DNA from: Nocardioides marmoribigeumensis
Lineage (GTDB): Bacteria; Actinomycetota; Actinomycetes; Propionibacteriales; Nocardioidaceae
Assembly (NCBI RefSeq): GCF_031458325.1
Contig: NZ_JAVDYG010000001.1
Location: 930,001 to 994,000 of the forward strand
Direction: 5' to 3'
Length of the DNA stretch: 64,000 bases
In this document: in pieces, positions 15,665-23,127 of the stretch
Numbering within the stretch: position 1 is the stretch's first letter
How the letters are laid out: each line of letters starts with the position of its first letter
Notes under the pieces: model-generated
Databases searched by the model: none
Told to the model about the DNA's origin: nothing
The model's input: the letters and a program-made list of their open reading frames with translations, nothing else
Made by a program: the position numbers and the translations under genes

Positions 15665-16422
15665 GGGAGCACCCTGTCACCGACCCGCACCCGACCCGGA
15701 CGGGTGACGACCGCGTCGACGCCGAAGGGCAGGTCGGGGCCGCCGATCGCCTTGAGCAGCGCGCGGTCCCGGACACCGGTCAGCGGGTCGAGATCGACGA
15801 CCGCGCAGCGTGGGATCGTCGCGGTCACCTCGACCTCGGCCTCGCCGATCCCGACCCGCCGGCCGACCCACTGGTCCTCGGTGCGTCGCTCCCCAGCCCC
15901 GGAGTCGACCACGAAGGTCGACCGGAACCGCTCGGCCGCCACCTCGGTCCCGGCGCGTCTCCCCAACCAGCGCAGGGCTTCGGTGGTCACCAGGCTCACC
16001 GGGCCGGCGTACACCACCGCGCCGGGCGCGACCCGCGCGAGCACGACGGCGTACCCCAGGAAGCGGGAGTACGCCGCCGCCCACGGCCCGTCGACGACCT
16101 CGAGCCGAGCGACCCGTCCCCAGTAGTCGACCTCGACCACGTCACCGCTCCCGATCGGGGCGCCCTCCGCGATGCCGAACGGCAGCCGGACCGACAGCAC
16201 ACCGCCGTGCCAGTGGGCGACGGTGCGCACGAGGCTTGGGTTCTCGACCGTCCGCAGGACCCGTCCTCGCGCCCGGTCGACCAGGCAGAAGGCCCGGTCC
16301 CCGACGGGGCCGCTCGCGTCCAGCACGACCGACTCGTGGGCGACGTGGCGCCCGCCCTTCACCGGCGTGAACCCGATCCGCTCCACTCGCACGACCGCGA
16401 GTCTGGCACCCTCGAACGACAT
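15661..16422 (-). CDS. MOSC-domain protein (molybdenum-cofactor sulfurase C-terminal family)
   Basis: A 253-residue protein with the MOSC beta-barrel N-terminal module (RIGFTPVKGGRHVAHESVVLDASGPVGDR) and the MOSC domain. The conserved Cys sits in IPRCAVVDLDPLTG near residue 215, as in YiiM/mARC-type proteins that bind sulfur carriers or molybdenum cofactor. The ATG at 16422 shares bases with the divergent patatin start (CATG at 16420-16423). A GTG at 16392, just before VERIGFTP, is an alternative that would leave room for a promoter. It is followed by the GNAT gene with a 4-nt overlap. Confidence 0.88.
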   Translation of the reverse strand: MSFEGARLAVVRVERIGFTPVKGGRHVAHESVVLDASGPVGDRAFCLVDRARGRVLRTVENPSLVRTVAHWHGGVLSVRLPFGIAEGAPIGSGDVVEVDYWGRVARLEVVDGPWAAAYSRFLGYAVVLARVAPGAVVYAGPVSLVTTEALRWLGRRAGTEVAAERFRSTFVVDSGAGERRTEDQWVGRRVGIGEAEVEVTATIPRCAVVDLDPLTGVRDRALLKAIGGPDLPFGVDAVVTRPGRVRVGDRVLP

Positions 16423-17434
16423 GAGCGCCCTCCCCGACCGGCCCCTGACCGCCGACCTCGTGCTCGAGGGCGGTGGCGTCCTCGGGGTCGCGCACGTGGG
16501 CGCGCTGTCGGTGCTGGAGGAGTCGGGCTACGGCTTCGCGCGGGTCGCCGGCACGTCGGCCGGCTCGATCGTCGGGGCGTTCACCGCGGCCGGGATGCCG
16601 GCCGCGCGGATGACCGAGATCATGCAGTCGCTGGACTACCGGCGCTTCACCGACCGGTCGCTGCTCGACCACGTGCCCGTCGGCGGTCCCCTGCTCTCGC
16701 TGCTGCTCGACAACGGCGTCTACGAGGGCGACGCGGTCCGGGAGTGGGTGGGCAACGTGCTCCTCGACGAGTGCGCCGTGGAGACCTTCGGCGACCTCGC
16801 GATCGACGACCCGCACACGTCGCTGCCCCCCGAGCAGCAGTACAAGCTGGTCGTCACGGCGACCGACGTCTCCCGCGGCGAGCTGGTGCGCTTCCCGTGG
16901 GACTACGGCGTCACCTACGGTCTCGACCCGTCGACCCAGAGGGTCGCCGATGCCGTGCGTGCGTCGATGTCGATCCCGTTCTTCTACGAGCCGACCACGA
17001 TCACCGCCGCTGACGGGACCGTGTCGACGCTGGTCGACGGCGGGGTGCTGTCGAACTTCCCGATCGACCTGTTCGACCGCACCGACGGGCGTACGCCGCG
17101 CTGGCCGACCTTCGGCGTCAAGCTCATCCCCGACCTGCCGATGGACGCCGACAAGCTCGTGCCGGTGCTCGGGCTGGTCAAGCACGGACCGGTGGCGCTG
17201 GCCGCGCAGGTGACGATGACCGCGATCGTCGGGCACGACCAGGCCCAGCTGGCCAAGCCCTGGGTGAGCGCGCGCACGATCCGGGCCGACACCGAGGGCG
17301 TGAGCCCGGTCGACTTCGGGCTCAGCCGCGCGGACGCCGACAAGCTCTATGCCAACGGCCGAGCGGCGGCGACGGACTTCCTGCGGACGTGGGACTGGGA
17401 CGACTACCTGGCGCGCTTCCGCACCACGTCCTGA
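16421..17434 (+). CDS. Patatin-like phospholipase
   Basis: A 337-residue protein. The oxyanion loop VLEGGGVLGVAHVGAL comes first, then the nucleophile elbow GTSAG (Ser about 47), and the catalytic Asp in LVDGGVLSNFPIDLF. This Ser-Asp dyad defines the patatin/RssA lipid acyl hydrolases. There is no signal peptide, so it is probably cytoplasmic or peripheral. The ATG at 16421 has no ribosome site and is divergent from the MOSC gene with overlapping starts; the longer frame upstream is a shadow. It converges with the SRPBCC gene, 2 nt away. Confidence 0.9.
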   Translation: MSALPDRPLTADLVLEGGGVLGVAHVGALSVLEESGYGFARVAGTSAGSIVGAFTAAGMPAARMTEIMQSLDYRRFTDRSLLDHVPVGGPLLSLLLDNGVYEGDAVREWVGNVLLDECAVETFGDLAIDDPHTSLPPEQQYKLVVTATDVSRGELVRFPWDYGVTYGLDPSTQRVADAVRASMSIPFFYEPTTITAADGTVSTLVDGGVLSNFPIDLFDRTDGRTPRWPTFGVKLIPDLPMDADKLVPVLGLVKHGPVALAAQVTMTAIVGHDQAQLAKPWVSARTIRADTEGVSPVDFGLSRADADKLYANGRAAATDFLRTWDWDDYLARFRTTS

Positions 17435-17436
17435 CC

Positions 17437-17880
17437 TCAGCCGGCGCTTGCGGCGTACTCGTCCAGCGTCCTGCGCCACATCCTCGAGATGACGCGGTGC
17501 ATCGGCCCGCGGTGGAGCAGCCAGAGCAGGACCTTGTCGCGCAAGCCCGCCGCCTCGCCGTTGCTCCAGGCAGCCTGGAGGCGGCTGCCGGCCCCGTCGG
17601 GGAGGATGCGCACCTCACCCGAGCCGAGGCCGCCCCAGCTGGTCTCGACATCGGTCCACCGCACCACGCCCGGGTCGGACCAGTCGTAGCGCTCGACGAC
17701 CCAGAACGGCGACCCGGCGGTGCTCTCCTTGGCCACGGCCCAGGTGTCGCCCTGCTCGCGCAGCTCGTAGGTCCTGGGATCCAGCGTGCGGTGCCAGATC
17801 TGTGGGCGACGGTCGGAGAAGTCGGTCAGCGCGCTCAGCACCTGCTCCGGTGAGGCCGTGGTCGTCAGCTCGAGTCTCAT
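17437..17880 (-). CDS. SRPBCC (START-like) family protein
   Basis: A 147-residue protein with the polyketide-cyclase/SRPBCC fold layout: an opening strand (MRLELTTTASPEQVLSALTDFSDRRPQIW), the central sheet (VVERYDWSDPGVVRWTDVE, GSGEVRILPDGAGSRLQAAW), and a long C-terminal helix. These helix-grip proteins bind hydrophobic ligands. It starts 4 nt after the stop of a MarR regulator on the same strand, so it is most likely under that regulator and the operator at 18346-18362. Confidence 0.8.
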   Translation of the reverse strand: MRLELTTTASPEQVLSALTDFSDRRPQIWHRTLDPRTYELREQGDTWAVAKESTAGSPFWVVERYDWSDPGVVRWTDVETSWGGLGSGEVRILPDGAGSRLQAAWSNGEAAGLRDKVLLWLLHRGPMHRVISRMWRRTLDEYAASAG

Positions 17881-17884
17881 GTCG

Positions 17885-18334
17885 TCAGCTCCTCCACCAA
17901 GGGTCGGTGAGCTCGCGGAGGTCGGCCAGGGTCGTGTGCAGCTGGTCCAGACGCTCCTCCCCCACGTGGTCGGCCCACTCGTCCATCACCCGCTGCACCT
18001 CCTCGCCGGCGGCGTCGATCATCGGCTGCGCCTTCGGGGTCAGCCGCACCAACCGGGCGCGGCCGTCGCTCGGGTCGGGCACGCGCTCGACGTACCCCGC
18101 CTTCTCGAGCTGCTCGACCGAGAACGCCGCGGTCTGCTTGGTGACCCTCGCCTGCTCGGCCAGCACGGAGACGCGGGTGCCGTCGGGCCCGATGCGCGCA
18201 GCGACACGTGCCTGTGCCGGCGTGATGTCGGTGATGCCGGCGGCGACGACCGCGTCGAAAGCCCGCTCCTCCAGCGCGCGGTTGGCGACGAAGAGCAGGA
18301 TCCCGAGCTCGAGGCGTTGACGACGGTCGGCCAC
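17885..18334 (-). CDS. MarR-family transcriptional regulator
   Basis: A 149-residue winged-helix protein: the N-terminal dimer helix (RRQRLELGILLFVANRALEE), a helix-turn-helix (RVSVLAEQARVTKQTAAFSVEQLEKAGYVERV), the wing DPSDGRARLVRLTPKA, and a C-terminal dimer helix. The GTG start at 18334 lies 6 nt after a TAAAAT -10 box, so it is probably leaderless. A perfect 17-bp palindrome overlaps this promoter, indicating autoregulation. It forms a unit with the SRPBCC gene and is divergent from the TIGR03083-type gene at 18384. Confidence 0.93.
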   Translation of the reverse strand: MADRRQRLELGILLFVANRALEERAFDAVVAAGITDITPAQARVAARIGPDGTRVSVLAEQARVTKQTAAFSVEQLEKAGYVERVPDPSDGRARLVRLTPKAQPMIDAAGEEVQRVMDEWADHVGEERLDQLHTTLADLRELTDPWWRS

Positions 18335-18340
18335 GGTGCC

Positions 18341-18362
18341 ATTTTAGACAGATATTCTGTCT
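18341..18362. promoter_or_regulatory. MarR operator and divergent promoter region
   Basis: AGACAGA-TAT-TCTGTCT (18346-18362) is a perfect inverted repeat of the size bound by MarR dimers. It lies between the MarR gene and the divergent gene at 18384. The minus-strand -10 TAAAAT (18341-18346) touches it, and a plus-strand TATTCT (18353-18358) lies inside it. One bound dimer could therefore repress both directions. Confidence 0.75.
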
Positions 18363-18383
18363 ATCGAGCAAGGGAGGCCCGCC

Positions 18384-18977
18384 GTGGACAGCGACACCGT
18401 CTGGCGGCACATCGACACCGAGCGCACCTGGATGGCCGACCTCCTCGAGCCGCTCCCCGCCGAGGACTGGGAGCGCCCGAGCCTGTGCGAGGGGTGGACG
18501 GTCCGCGACGTCGGCGCCCACCTCTGCCTCGCGCAGAGCTCCGTGCTCAGCGTGCTGGGCCCGATGCTCAAGGCCGGCTTCCGGTACGACGTGTTCGTGC
18601 GCGACACCGCGCTGCGCAGCCCCCTCACCCACGAGCAGATCGTGGCGACGCTGCGCGGCTTCATCGGCTCGCGCAGGAAGGTCGCGTTCATCACCGAGCT
18701 CGAGCCCCTCATCGACGTCCTGGTCCACAACCAGGACATCGCCCGCCCGCTCGGCGTCGACCACCCGATCCCGCCCGACGCCGCGGCGGCGGCCGCGGAC
18801 CGGGTCCTGTCCATGCGACCCCCGCTCCGGCGCTGGAAGGCACCGCGCGGGGTGCGCCTGGTCGCCACCGACATCGACTGGTCCTACGGCCAGGGCGAGG
18901 ACGTCCGAGCCCCCATGGGCCAGCACCTGCTTGCGATGACGGGGCGGCTGCCCCTGGTGGCGACGTCGAGCGCGTGA
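18384..18977 (+). CDS. TIGR03083/maleylpyruvate-isomerase-type (DinB-like) protein
   Basis: A 197-residue protein starting at GTG with GGGAGG upstream. The opening VWRHIDTERTWMADLLEPLPAEDWERPSLCEGWTVRDVGAHLC is the hallmark of the actinobacterial TIGR03083/MDMPI family. It includes the metal-ligand His in VGAHL, with a second in LVHNQDIARPLG. Members adopt the DinB four-helix fold, and some use mycothiol. The gene is divergent from the MarR gene across a shared operator, so it is the likeliest regulated target. The substrate is unknown. Confidence 0.85.
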   Translation: MDSDTVWRHIDTERTWMADLLEPLPAEDWERPSLCEGWTVRDVGAHLCLAQSSVLSVLGPMLKAGFRYDVFVRDTALRSPLTHEQIVATLRGFIGSRRKVAFITELEPLIDVLVHNQDIARPLGVDHPIPPDAAAAAADRVLSMRPPLRRWKAPRGVRLVATDIDWSYGQGEDVRAPMGQHLLAMTGRLPLVATSSA

Positions 18978-19008
18978 GGCGCGACCTCCCTCCGATCGGG
19001 TGACCGCC

Positions 19009-19035
19009 GTTTGTCACGCTCCGCCCTCTGGGTAG
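19009..19035 (+). promoter_or_regulatory. SigB/SigF-type stress promoter
   Basis: GTTTGT (19009-19014), a 15-nt spacer and GGGTAG (19030-19035) match the actinobacterial SigB/SigF consensus GTTT-N14-17-GGGTA. The coding start is 44 nt further on, leaving a short leader with a GAGAGGAG ribosome site. Confidence 0.6.
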
Positions 19036-19078
19036 CGGTTCCTCGAGGGACCCGCCCGGGTCCCCGAGAGGAGCAACG

Positions 19079-19444
19079 ATGGCTGTCACCGAGTTCCAGG
19101 ACCTCCCACTGGCCGACCGCGACCACGACTGGGACGGCAGCGACGCGGAGAAGCGCGTGCGCAAGTGGGCCGGCGCGGAGGACGAGCCCAACGAGAAGTA
19201 CCGCAAGGCCCACGTCTGGTACGACGGCGACAAGGCGCAGAACTTCACCGCCTACAAGCTGCTCATCGCCGACGTGGTCGACGACCGGCTCAAGGTCGTC
19301 CCGCACGGGCTCATGGCCGCGGGCAACGTCATGCAGGGCGGCCGCGGGGGTGTCGACCTGCCGAAGGACGACGTCGACCGGGTGAAGAAGCACCTCGCGA
19401 AGTACTACGACAAGCTCGGCGACGAGCCGCCGTGGGAGCGCTGA
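19079..19444 (+). CDS. Stand-alone small domain resembling one found in phage head-maturation/portal proteins
   Basis: A 121-residue soluble protein. The blocks KYRKAHVWYDGDKAQNFTAYK, LLIADVVDDRLKVVPHGLMA and GGVDLPKDDVDRVKKHLAKYYDK recall a module I know from tailed-phage and prophage structural or protease proteins, usually written AFLWYDSD...FTAYKLPIADVVDGKL. Here the module stands alone, with no other phage gene nearby. The preceding SigB/SigF-type promoter suggests induction by general stress. The similarity is from memory of the motif; the function is unknown. Confidence 0.6.
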   Translation: MAVTEFQDLPLADRDHDWDGSDAEKRVRKWAGAEDEPNEKYRKAHVWYDGDKAQNFTAYKLLIADVVDDRLKVVPHGLMAAGNVMQGGRGGVDLPKDDVDRVKKHLAKYYDKLGDEPPWER

Positions 19445-19459
19445 CGCCTCGCCGGCCGG

Positions 19460-19861
19460 TCAGCCCTCGCTCGGCTTCATCGCGAGGAGCTGCACCAGGT
19501 TGCCGCAGGTGTCGTCGAGGACCGCCACGACCGCGGTGCCGATGTCGGTCGGGGGCTGGGTGAAGGTGACGCCGAGGCCGGTCAGTCGCGCGTGCTCGGC
19601 CTCGACGTCGTCGACGGCGAACTGCACCAGCGGGATGCCGTCCTCGACCAGGGCGTCACGGTAGGGCTTGACCGCCGGGTGACCGGCCGGCTCGAGCAGC
19701 AGCTCGGGGCCGTCGGGCCGCTCCGGCGAGACGACGGTGAGCCAGGCCGAGTCGGGGCCGAGCGGGATGTCGTGACGCTTCGAGAAGCCGAGGACCTCGG
19801 TGTAGAAGGCGAGCGCGGCTCGCTGGTCGTCGACGAAGATGCTCGTCAGCTCGATCCTCAT
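19460..19861 (-). CDS. VOC/glyoxalase-fold protein
   Basis: A 133-residue protein with two beta-alpha-beta-beta-beta halves: RIELTSIFVDDQRAALAFYTEVLGF opening and VQFAVDDVEAEHARLTGLGVTF, then NLVQLLA near the end. This is typical of small VOC metalloenzymes or resistance proteins. The ATG at 19861 overlaps the ArsR-type gene stop by 4 nt, so the pair is coupled. In many actinobacteria such ArsR-VOC pairs are self-regulated. The chemistry cannot be read from sequence. Confidence 0.88.
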   Translation of the reverse strand: MRIELTSIFVDDQRAALAFYTEVLGFSKRHDIPLGPDSAWLTVVSPERPDGPELLLEPAGHPAVKPYRDALVEDGIPLVQFAVDDVEAEHARLTGLGVTFTQPPTDIGTAVVAVLDDTCGNLVQLLAMKPSEG

Positions 19862-20142
19862 GCGGGTTCCTCTCGGGTGGTCGGCCAGCGTCGCGCGATC
19901 TCCGCGAGCGGCTCGGGGGTGAAGTGGTGAAGCTTGGTGCGGCCCTGTCGCCGGGTCCTCACGAGGCCTGCCTCCTCGAGCACCGCGAGGTGCTGCGAGA
20001 TCGCCTGGCGCGACGAGCCGACGCCGTGGCGCATCGCGAGGGTCGTGCAGATCTCGAACAGGCTCTGCCCGTCGCGGGCCGCGAGCTCGTCGAGGATCAG
20101 GCGCCTGGTCTCGTCGTCGAGGGCCCGGAAGACGTCCGTCAC
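19858..20142 (-). CDS. ArsR-family transcriptional repressor
   Basis: A 94-residue winged-helix protein: VFRALDDETRRLILDELAARDGQSLFEIC, then the recognition helix region GSSRQAISQHLAVLEEAGLVRTRRQGRTKLHHF. No metal-binding ELCVCDL motif is seen, so it is of the non-metal ArsR type common beside VOC or SRPBCC genes. The GTG start lies 6 nt after a TATGGT -10 box (leaderless), and a perfect 24-bp operator overlaps that box. It is the first gene of the unit with the VOC gene. Confidence 0.92.
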   Translation of the reverse strand: MTDVFRALDDETRRLILDELAARDGQSLFEICTTLAMRHGVGSSRQAISQHLAVLEEAGLVRTRRQGRTKLHHFTPEPLAEIARRWPTTREEPA

Positions 20143-20148
20143 GCCCCC

Positions 20149-20175
20149 ACCATAGGCAAGTCAGCACTTGCCTAT
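20149..20175. promoter_or_regulatory. ArsR operator overlapping leaderless promoter
   Basis: ATAGGCAAGT-CAGC-ACTTGCCTAT (20152-20175) has perfect 10-bp arms. The minus-strand -10 box TATGGT (20149-20154) overlaps its first bases, and the repressor's GTG begins 6 nt later. Repressor bound here would block its own operon. Confidence 0.8.
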
Positions 20176-20232
20176 CAAGGCTCATGTGCGATCGCGTCCA
20201 TTCGGAGGACTGTGTCCGGCCTCAGCCGCACC

Positions 20233-20238
20233 TACGGT
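20233..20238 (+). promoter_or_regulatory. -10 box for leaderless NERD-protein transcript
   Basis: TACGGT lies 7 nt before the ATG at 20246, and there is no ribosome site. This matches the TAnnnT-N6/7-start layout seen elsewhere in the window. Confidence 0.5.
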
Positions 20239-20245
20239 GCCAGCC

Positions 20246-21124
20246 ATGGACGGCGACCCGACCGCGAAGCGCATGCGACTCCGCTACGCGGGGACGTGCA
20301 GCGAGTGCACGGCCACGCTGCCGGCTGGCACGCAGGCGATCTACGACCGCGTAACGCGGTCCGTGCGGTGCCTCACCCACGATGACCCGCCAGCCACGCT
20401 CGGGCCTGTCGAGGCGGAGGCGCCACCATCGACGCCCCTCGAGGAACCGACACCCGACCCGTCACCGGCCGAGCTCGACTGCGGCACGCCCGGGGCCTCC
20501 GCGCGGCGGGAGTACGAGCGACGCAGGACCAAGCGCGAGGACGACGTCCGCGGCAGGCATCCCAAGCTCGGTGGGCTGATCCTGGCGCTCAGCGACGAAC
20601 GCCGGACCACGCGGGTGTGGGACACCGGTGCCCTCGGCGAGGAGGCACTTGGCTCCCGGCTCAACGAGCTCGCCGGCGACCGGCTCAAGGTGCTGCACGA
20701 CCGGCGGATCCCCCGCACCCGCGCCAACATCGACCACCTGGCCGTGACGCCCACAGGCATCTGGGTCATCGACGCGAAGCGCTACAAGGGAAAGCGCCCG
20801 GCGCTCAAGGTGGAGGGCGGGATCCTGCGGCCGCGGGTGGAGAAGCTGATGGTCGGCGGCCGGGACAGCACCAAGCTGATCGACGGCATGACCCACCAGG
20901 TCGAGGTGGTGCGCGGGATCGTCGGCGACGAGGTGCCGGTGCGGGGCGTCCTGTGCTTCCTCGAGGCCGACTGGCCTCTTCTGGAGGGTTCGTTCGAAAC
21001 GCGCTCCGTGCACGTGGTGTGGCCCAGGCGTCTCTACAAGTGGCTCAGGCAGGACGGTCCGCTCGAGCCGCCGGAGATCGCGCAGAGGCACCGGGCCCTG
21101 GCCGAGAGGCTCGCCTCAGCCTGA
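20246..21124 (+). CDS. NERD-domain (nuclease-related) protein with N-terminal zinc-ribbon-like motif
   Basis: A 292-residue protein. The first 40 residues hold GTCSECTATLPAGTQAIYDRVTRSVRCLTH, a C-x2-C...C-x2-H arrangement that could bind zinc. A charged linker rich in Pro/Glu (about 45-85) follows. The C-terminal half is a NERD domain: GALGEEALGSRL, then IDHLAVTPTGIWVIDAKRYKGK with the D...DxK core of PD-(D/E)xK-type nucleases. NERD proteins are thought to process DNA. An ATG at 20246 preceded by TACGGT favours a leaderless start; the longer upstream frame is rejected. It stands alone. Confidence 0.85.
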   Translation: MDGDPTAKRMRLRYAGTCSECTATLPAGTQAIYDRVTRSVRCLTHDDPPATLGPVEAEAPPSTPLEEPTPDPSPAELDCGTPGASARREYERRRTKREDDVRGRHPKLGGLILALSDERRTTRVWDTGALGEEALGSRLNELAGDRLKVLHDRRIPRTRANIDHLAVTPTGIWVIDAKRYKGKRPALKVEGGILRPRVEKLMVGGRDSTKLIDGMTHQVEVVRGIVGDEVPVRGVLCFLEADWPLLEGSFETRSVHVVWPRRLYKWLRQDGPLEPPEIAQRHRALAERLASA

Positions 21125-21332
21125 TCACCGGACCGGGACTCGACCTCCTCGAGGTCCCGAACCGCCCTGCCGCGACCGGGTCTCCGGCGAGGACCCATCG
21201 TCTGCGGGAACTGCCACACCATCGGGATCGGGGTGAACCGCGACGGCGTGTTCGCCGACCTCGACCCGGACCTCGGCGCGCTCTACGACCCACTGGGGCA
21301 CGAGGCCTCCTCCCGAGAGGAGGACCCGCGGC
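21125..21332 (+). other. Intergenic stretch with a short CxxC-containing open segment
   Basis: Between the NERD gene and the DUF6326-like gene, one plus-strand frame reads VCGNCHTIGIGVNRDGVFAD from 21200 and then LDPDLGALYDPLGHE, with no convincing start of its own. It could be the tail of a decayed zinc-ribbon protein, or chance. GCCTCCTCC and GGAGGA near 21305-21324 may form a small hairpin. I see no other feature here. Confidence 0.2.
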
Positions 21333-21824
21333 TCACGCCTGCTGGTGGGCGCGGACGGTGGCACGGTCCGGGCTGGTCGCCGAGGTCGTGGTGGCCGGTG
21401 CACTGCGCGGCCAGGTCCAGGCGCACCTCACGATGAGGGCGAGGAGCATCAGCTCGAGCGCGATGCCGAGGCCGTAGAACAGCAGCCAGGACTCACCCGT
21501 CCCGTTGAAGGCCGTCACCGGGACGTAGACCGCGGCGACGACGAGGTTCGTGGTGCGGTTCGCCTTAGCAGGCAGCGTCGCCGACAGCACGATCATGAGG
21601 GCCGGCACGGACACGAGGGCCAGCGCCGCGGTCGAGAAGGTCTGGGAGAGGTCGAACTCGAAGACCCTGCCGTCGAGGATGTCCTGGACGACGCCGGGTG
21701 TGTAGAAGTTGAGGATGTCGACGTAGGCGTAGAGGAACATGAAGCTCGTCCACGCTGCGGCGAGCTTGACGCGCACCGGGATCGGCTGGTCGTCCAGGGT
21801 GGTGATGGGTCGAGGTGTCGGCAT
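21333..21824 (-). CDS. DUF6326-type small membrane protein
   Basis: A 163-residue protein with four membrane segments: LAAAWTSFMFLYAYVDILNF, FSTAALALVSVPALMIVLSATL, NLVVAAVYVPVTAF and LLFYGLGIALELMLLALIV. The opening VRVKLAAAWTSFMFLYAYVDI fits the DUF6326 family, whose role is unknown. The ATG at 21824 is preferred over GTG 21863 because GGAG lies 6 nt before it. A polar C-terminal tail of about 25 residues is present. It is divergent from the histidine kinase gene. Confidence 0.7.
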   Translation of the reverse strand: MPTPRPITTLDDQPIPVRVKLAAAWTSFMFLYAYVDILNFYTPGVVQDILDGRVFEFDLSQTFSTAALALVSVPALMIVLSATLPAKANRTTNLVVAAVYVPVTAFNGTGESWLLFYGLGIALELMLLALIVRCAWTWPRSAPATTTSATSPDRATVRAHQQA

Positions 21825-21975
21825 CTCGGTCTCCGTTGCTGTGGTGAGGATCGGTAGGTCCACGATCGCGGCGCCCGGCGGTTCTGCGGATCCGCCCGGA
21901 GACCCGGGTCGGCTCAGCCGATGGCACGGCCGGCGTCTCCTTCTTTCGGCCGGTACGCCGAGGCGTGCTGGTCCC

Positions 21976-21981
21976 TAGGCT
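21976..21981 (+). promoter_or_regulatory. -10 box for leaderless two-component operon
   Basis: TAGGCT lies 6 nt before the GTG start of the histidine kinase and there is no ribosome site, suggesting that the operon mRNA begins at the start codon. Confidence 0.5.
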
Positions 21982-21987
21982 GGTGCC

Positions 21988-23127
21988 GTGGTCACTGTGC
22001 CGGGCTCCCTCTGGGACGAGCCACGGCCTGCCGGCGCCCCGCCCGTCGGTCGCCCCGACTGGCTGCTGGTGGGCGTGGTCGCGACCGCGGCCTGCATCGA
22101 GGGCGTCGTGCGTCCGGACCTGGCCTGGCGGCCGCTCGTGACGATCCTCGCCCTGGCGCTGGTGCCGGCCCTGCTCTGGCGGCGGAGCCGCCCACTTCTT
22201 GCTGCCGTGGCCGGGTGGGGCGTCGCGGGGCTGCTCTCGACCCTCCAGCTGGCTGCGCAGACCGGCGACCTCGGCCTCCTGTCCATGACGGCGGTCCTGG
22301 TGCTGCTCTACTCGCTCGTGCGGTGGGGCTCAGGACGGGAGATCGTCGTGGGGACGGCGTTCGTGGCAGCCGTCGTCGCGCTGGGGATGTACGCCTCCTC
22401 CGCGGGCTGGGCCGACGCGTTCGGAGGGAGCGTCCTGCTGCTCCTGCTGGTCGCCCTCGCGGCGATGTTCCGCTATCGCGCGGGCCTCTGGCAGCGCCAG
22501 CAGCGCGAGATCCGCAACGAGGAGCGGGTGGCGCTGGCGCGCGACCTGCACGACACCGTGGCCCACCACGTCTCGGCCATCGCGGTGCAGGCGCAGGCCG
22601 GTGGCGTGGTCGCCGGCCTCCAGCCCGAGAAGGCCGTCGAGGTCCTTGCAGCGATCGAGTCCGAGGCGTCGCGGACCCTGGCGGAGATGAGAGCCATGGT
22701 GCGGGTGCTGCGTGAGGAGGAAGCCGTCGCCTACGCGCCGCAGCCGGGGGTCGCCGACCTGCCTGCGCTGTCGCGCGCCGACACGACGCCCACTGTCGAG
22801 GTCTTGCTGGAAGGTGCGCTGCGCCGGCTGGCACCACCCGTGGACGCCGCGGTCTACCGGCTCGCGCAGGAGGCCCTGACCAACGCCGTGCGCCACGCAC
22901 GGAGCGCGACCCGCGTCGCGATCGTCGTACGCCGCGACGGCGACGCCGTCCGGCTGCGGGTCAGCGACGACGGGCGGACCGAGTCCGGGTCGACCCCGGA
23001 GCCCGGGTTCGGCCTGCTGGGCATGGCAGAGCGCGCCCACCTCCTCGACGGGTCCTTCTCCGCAGGACCAGGGCCCGACGGCGGCTGGGTGGTCGAGGTC
23101 GTCCTGCCGGTGCAGGCACCGGCATGA
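21988..23127 (+). CDS. Sensor histidine kinase (HisKA_3, NarL-type system)
   Basis: A 379-residue protein. The N-terminal region (about 25-165) has some five membrane helices and no obvious extracellular domain, so it probably senses the membrane. The HisKA_3 dimerisation helix has phospho-acceptor His188 in ALARDLHDTVAHHVSAIAVQ. The HATPase domain shows EALTNAVRHARSA (N box) and GFGLLGMAERAHLLDG (G box). Its stop overlaps the response regulator start by 4 nt, forming one operon. The layout resembles DesK/LiaS-type envelope-stress systems, but the signal is unknown. Confidence 0.93.
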   Translation: MVTVPGSLWDEPRPAGAPPVGRPDWLLVGVVATAACIEGVVRPDLAWRPLVTILALALVPALLWRRSRPLLAAVAGWGVAGLLSTLQLAAQTGDLGLLSMTAVLVLLYSLVRWGSGREIVVGTAFVAAVVALGMYASSAGWADAFGGSVLLLLLVALAAMFRYRAGLWQRQQREIRNEERVALARDLHDTVAHHVSAIAVQAQAGGVVAGLQPEKAVEVLAAIESEASRTLAEMRAMVRVLREEEAVAYAPQPGVADLPALSRADTTPTVEVLLEGALRRLAPPVDAAVYRLAQEALTNAVRHARSATRVAIVVRRDGDAVRLRVSDDGRTESGSTPEPGFGLLGMAERAHLLDGSFSAGPGPDGGWVVEVVLPVQAPA

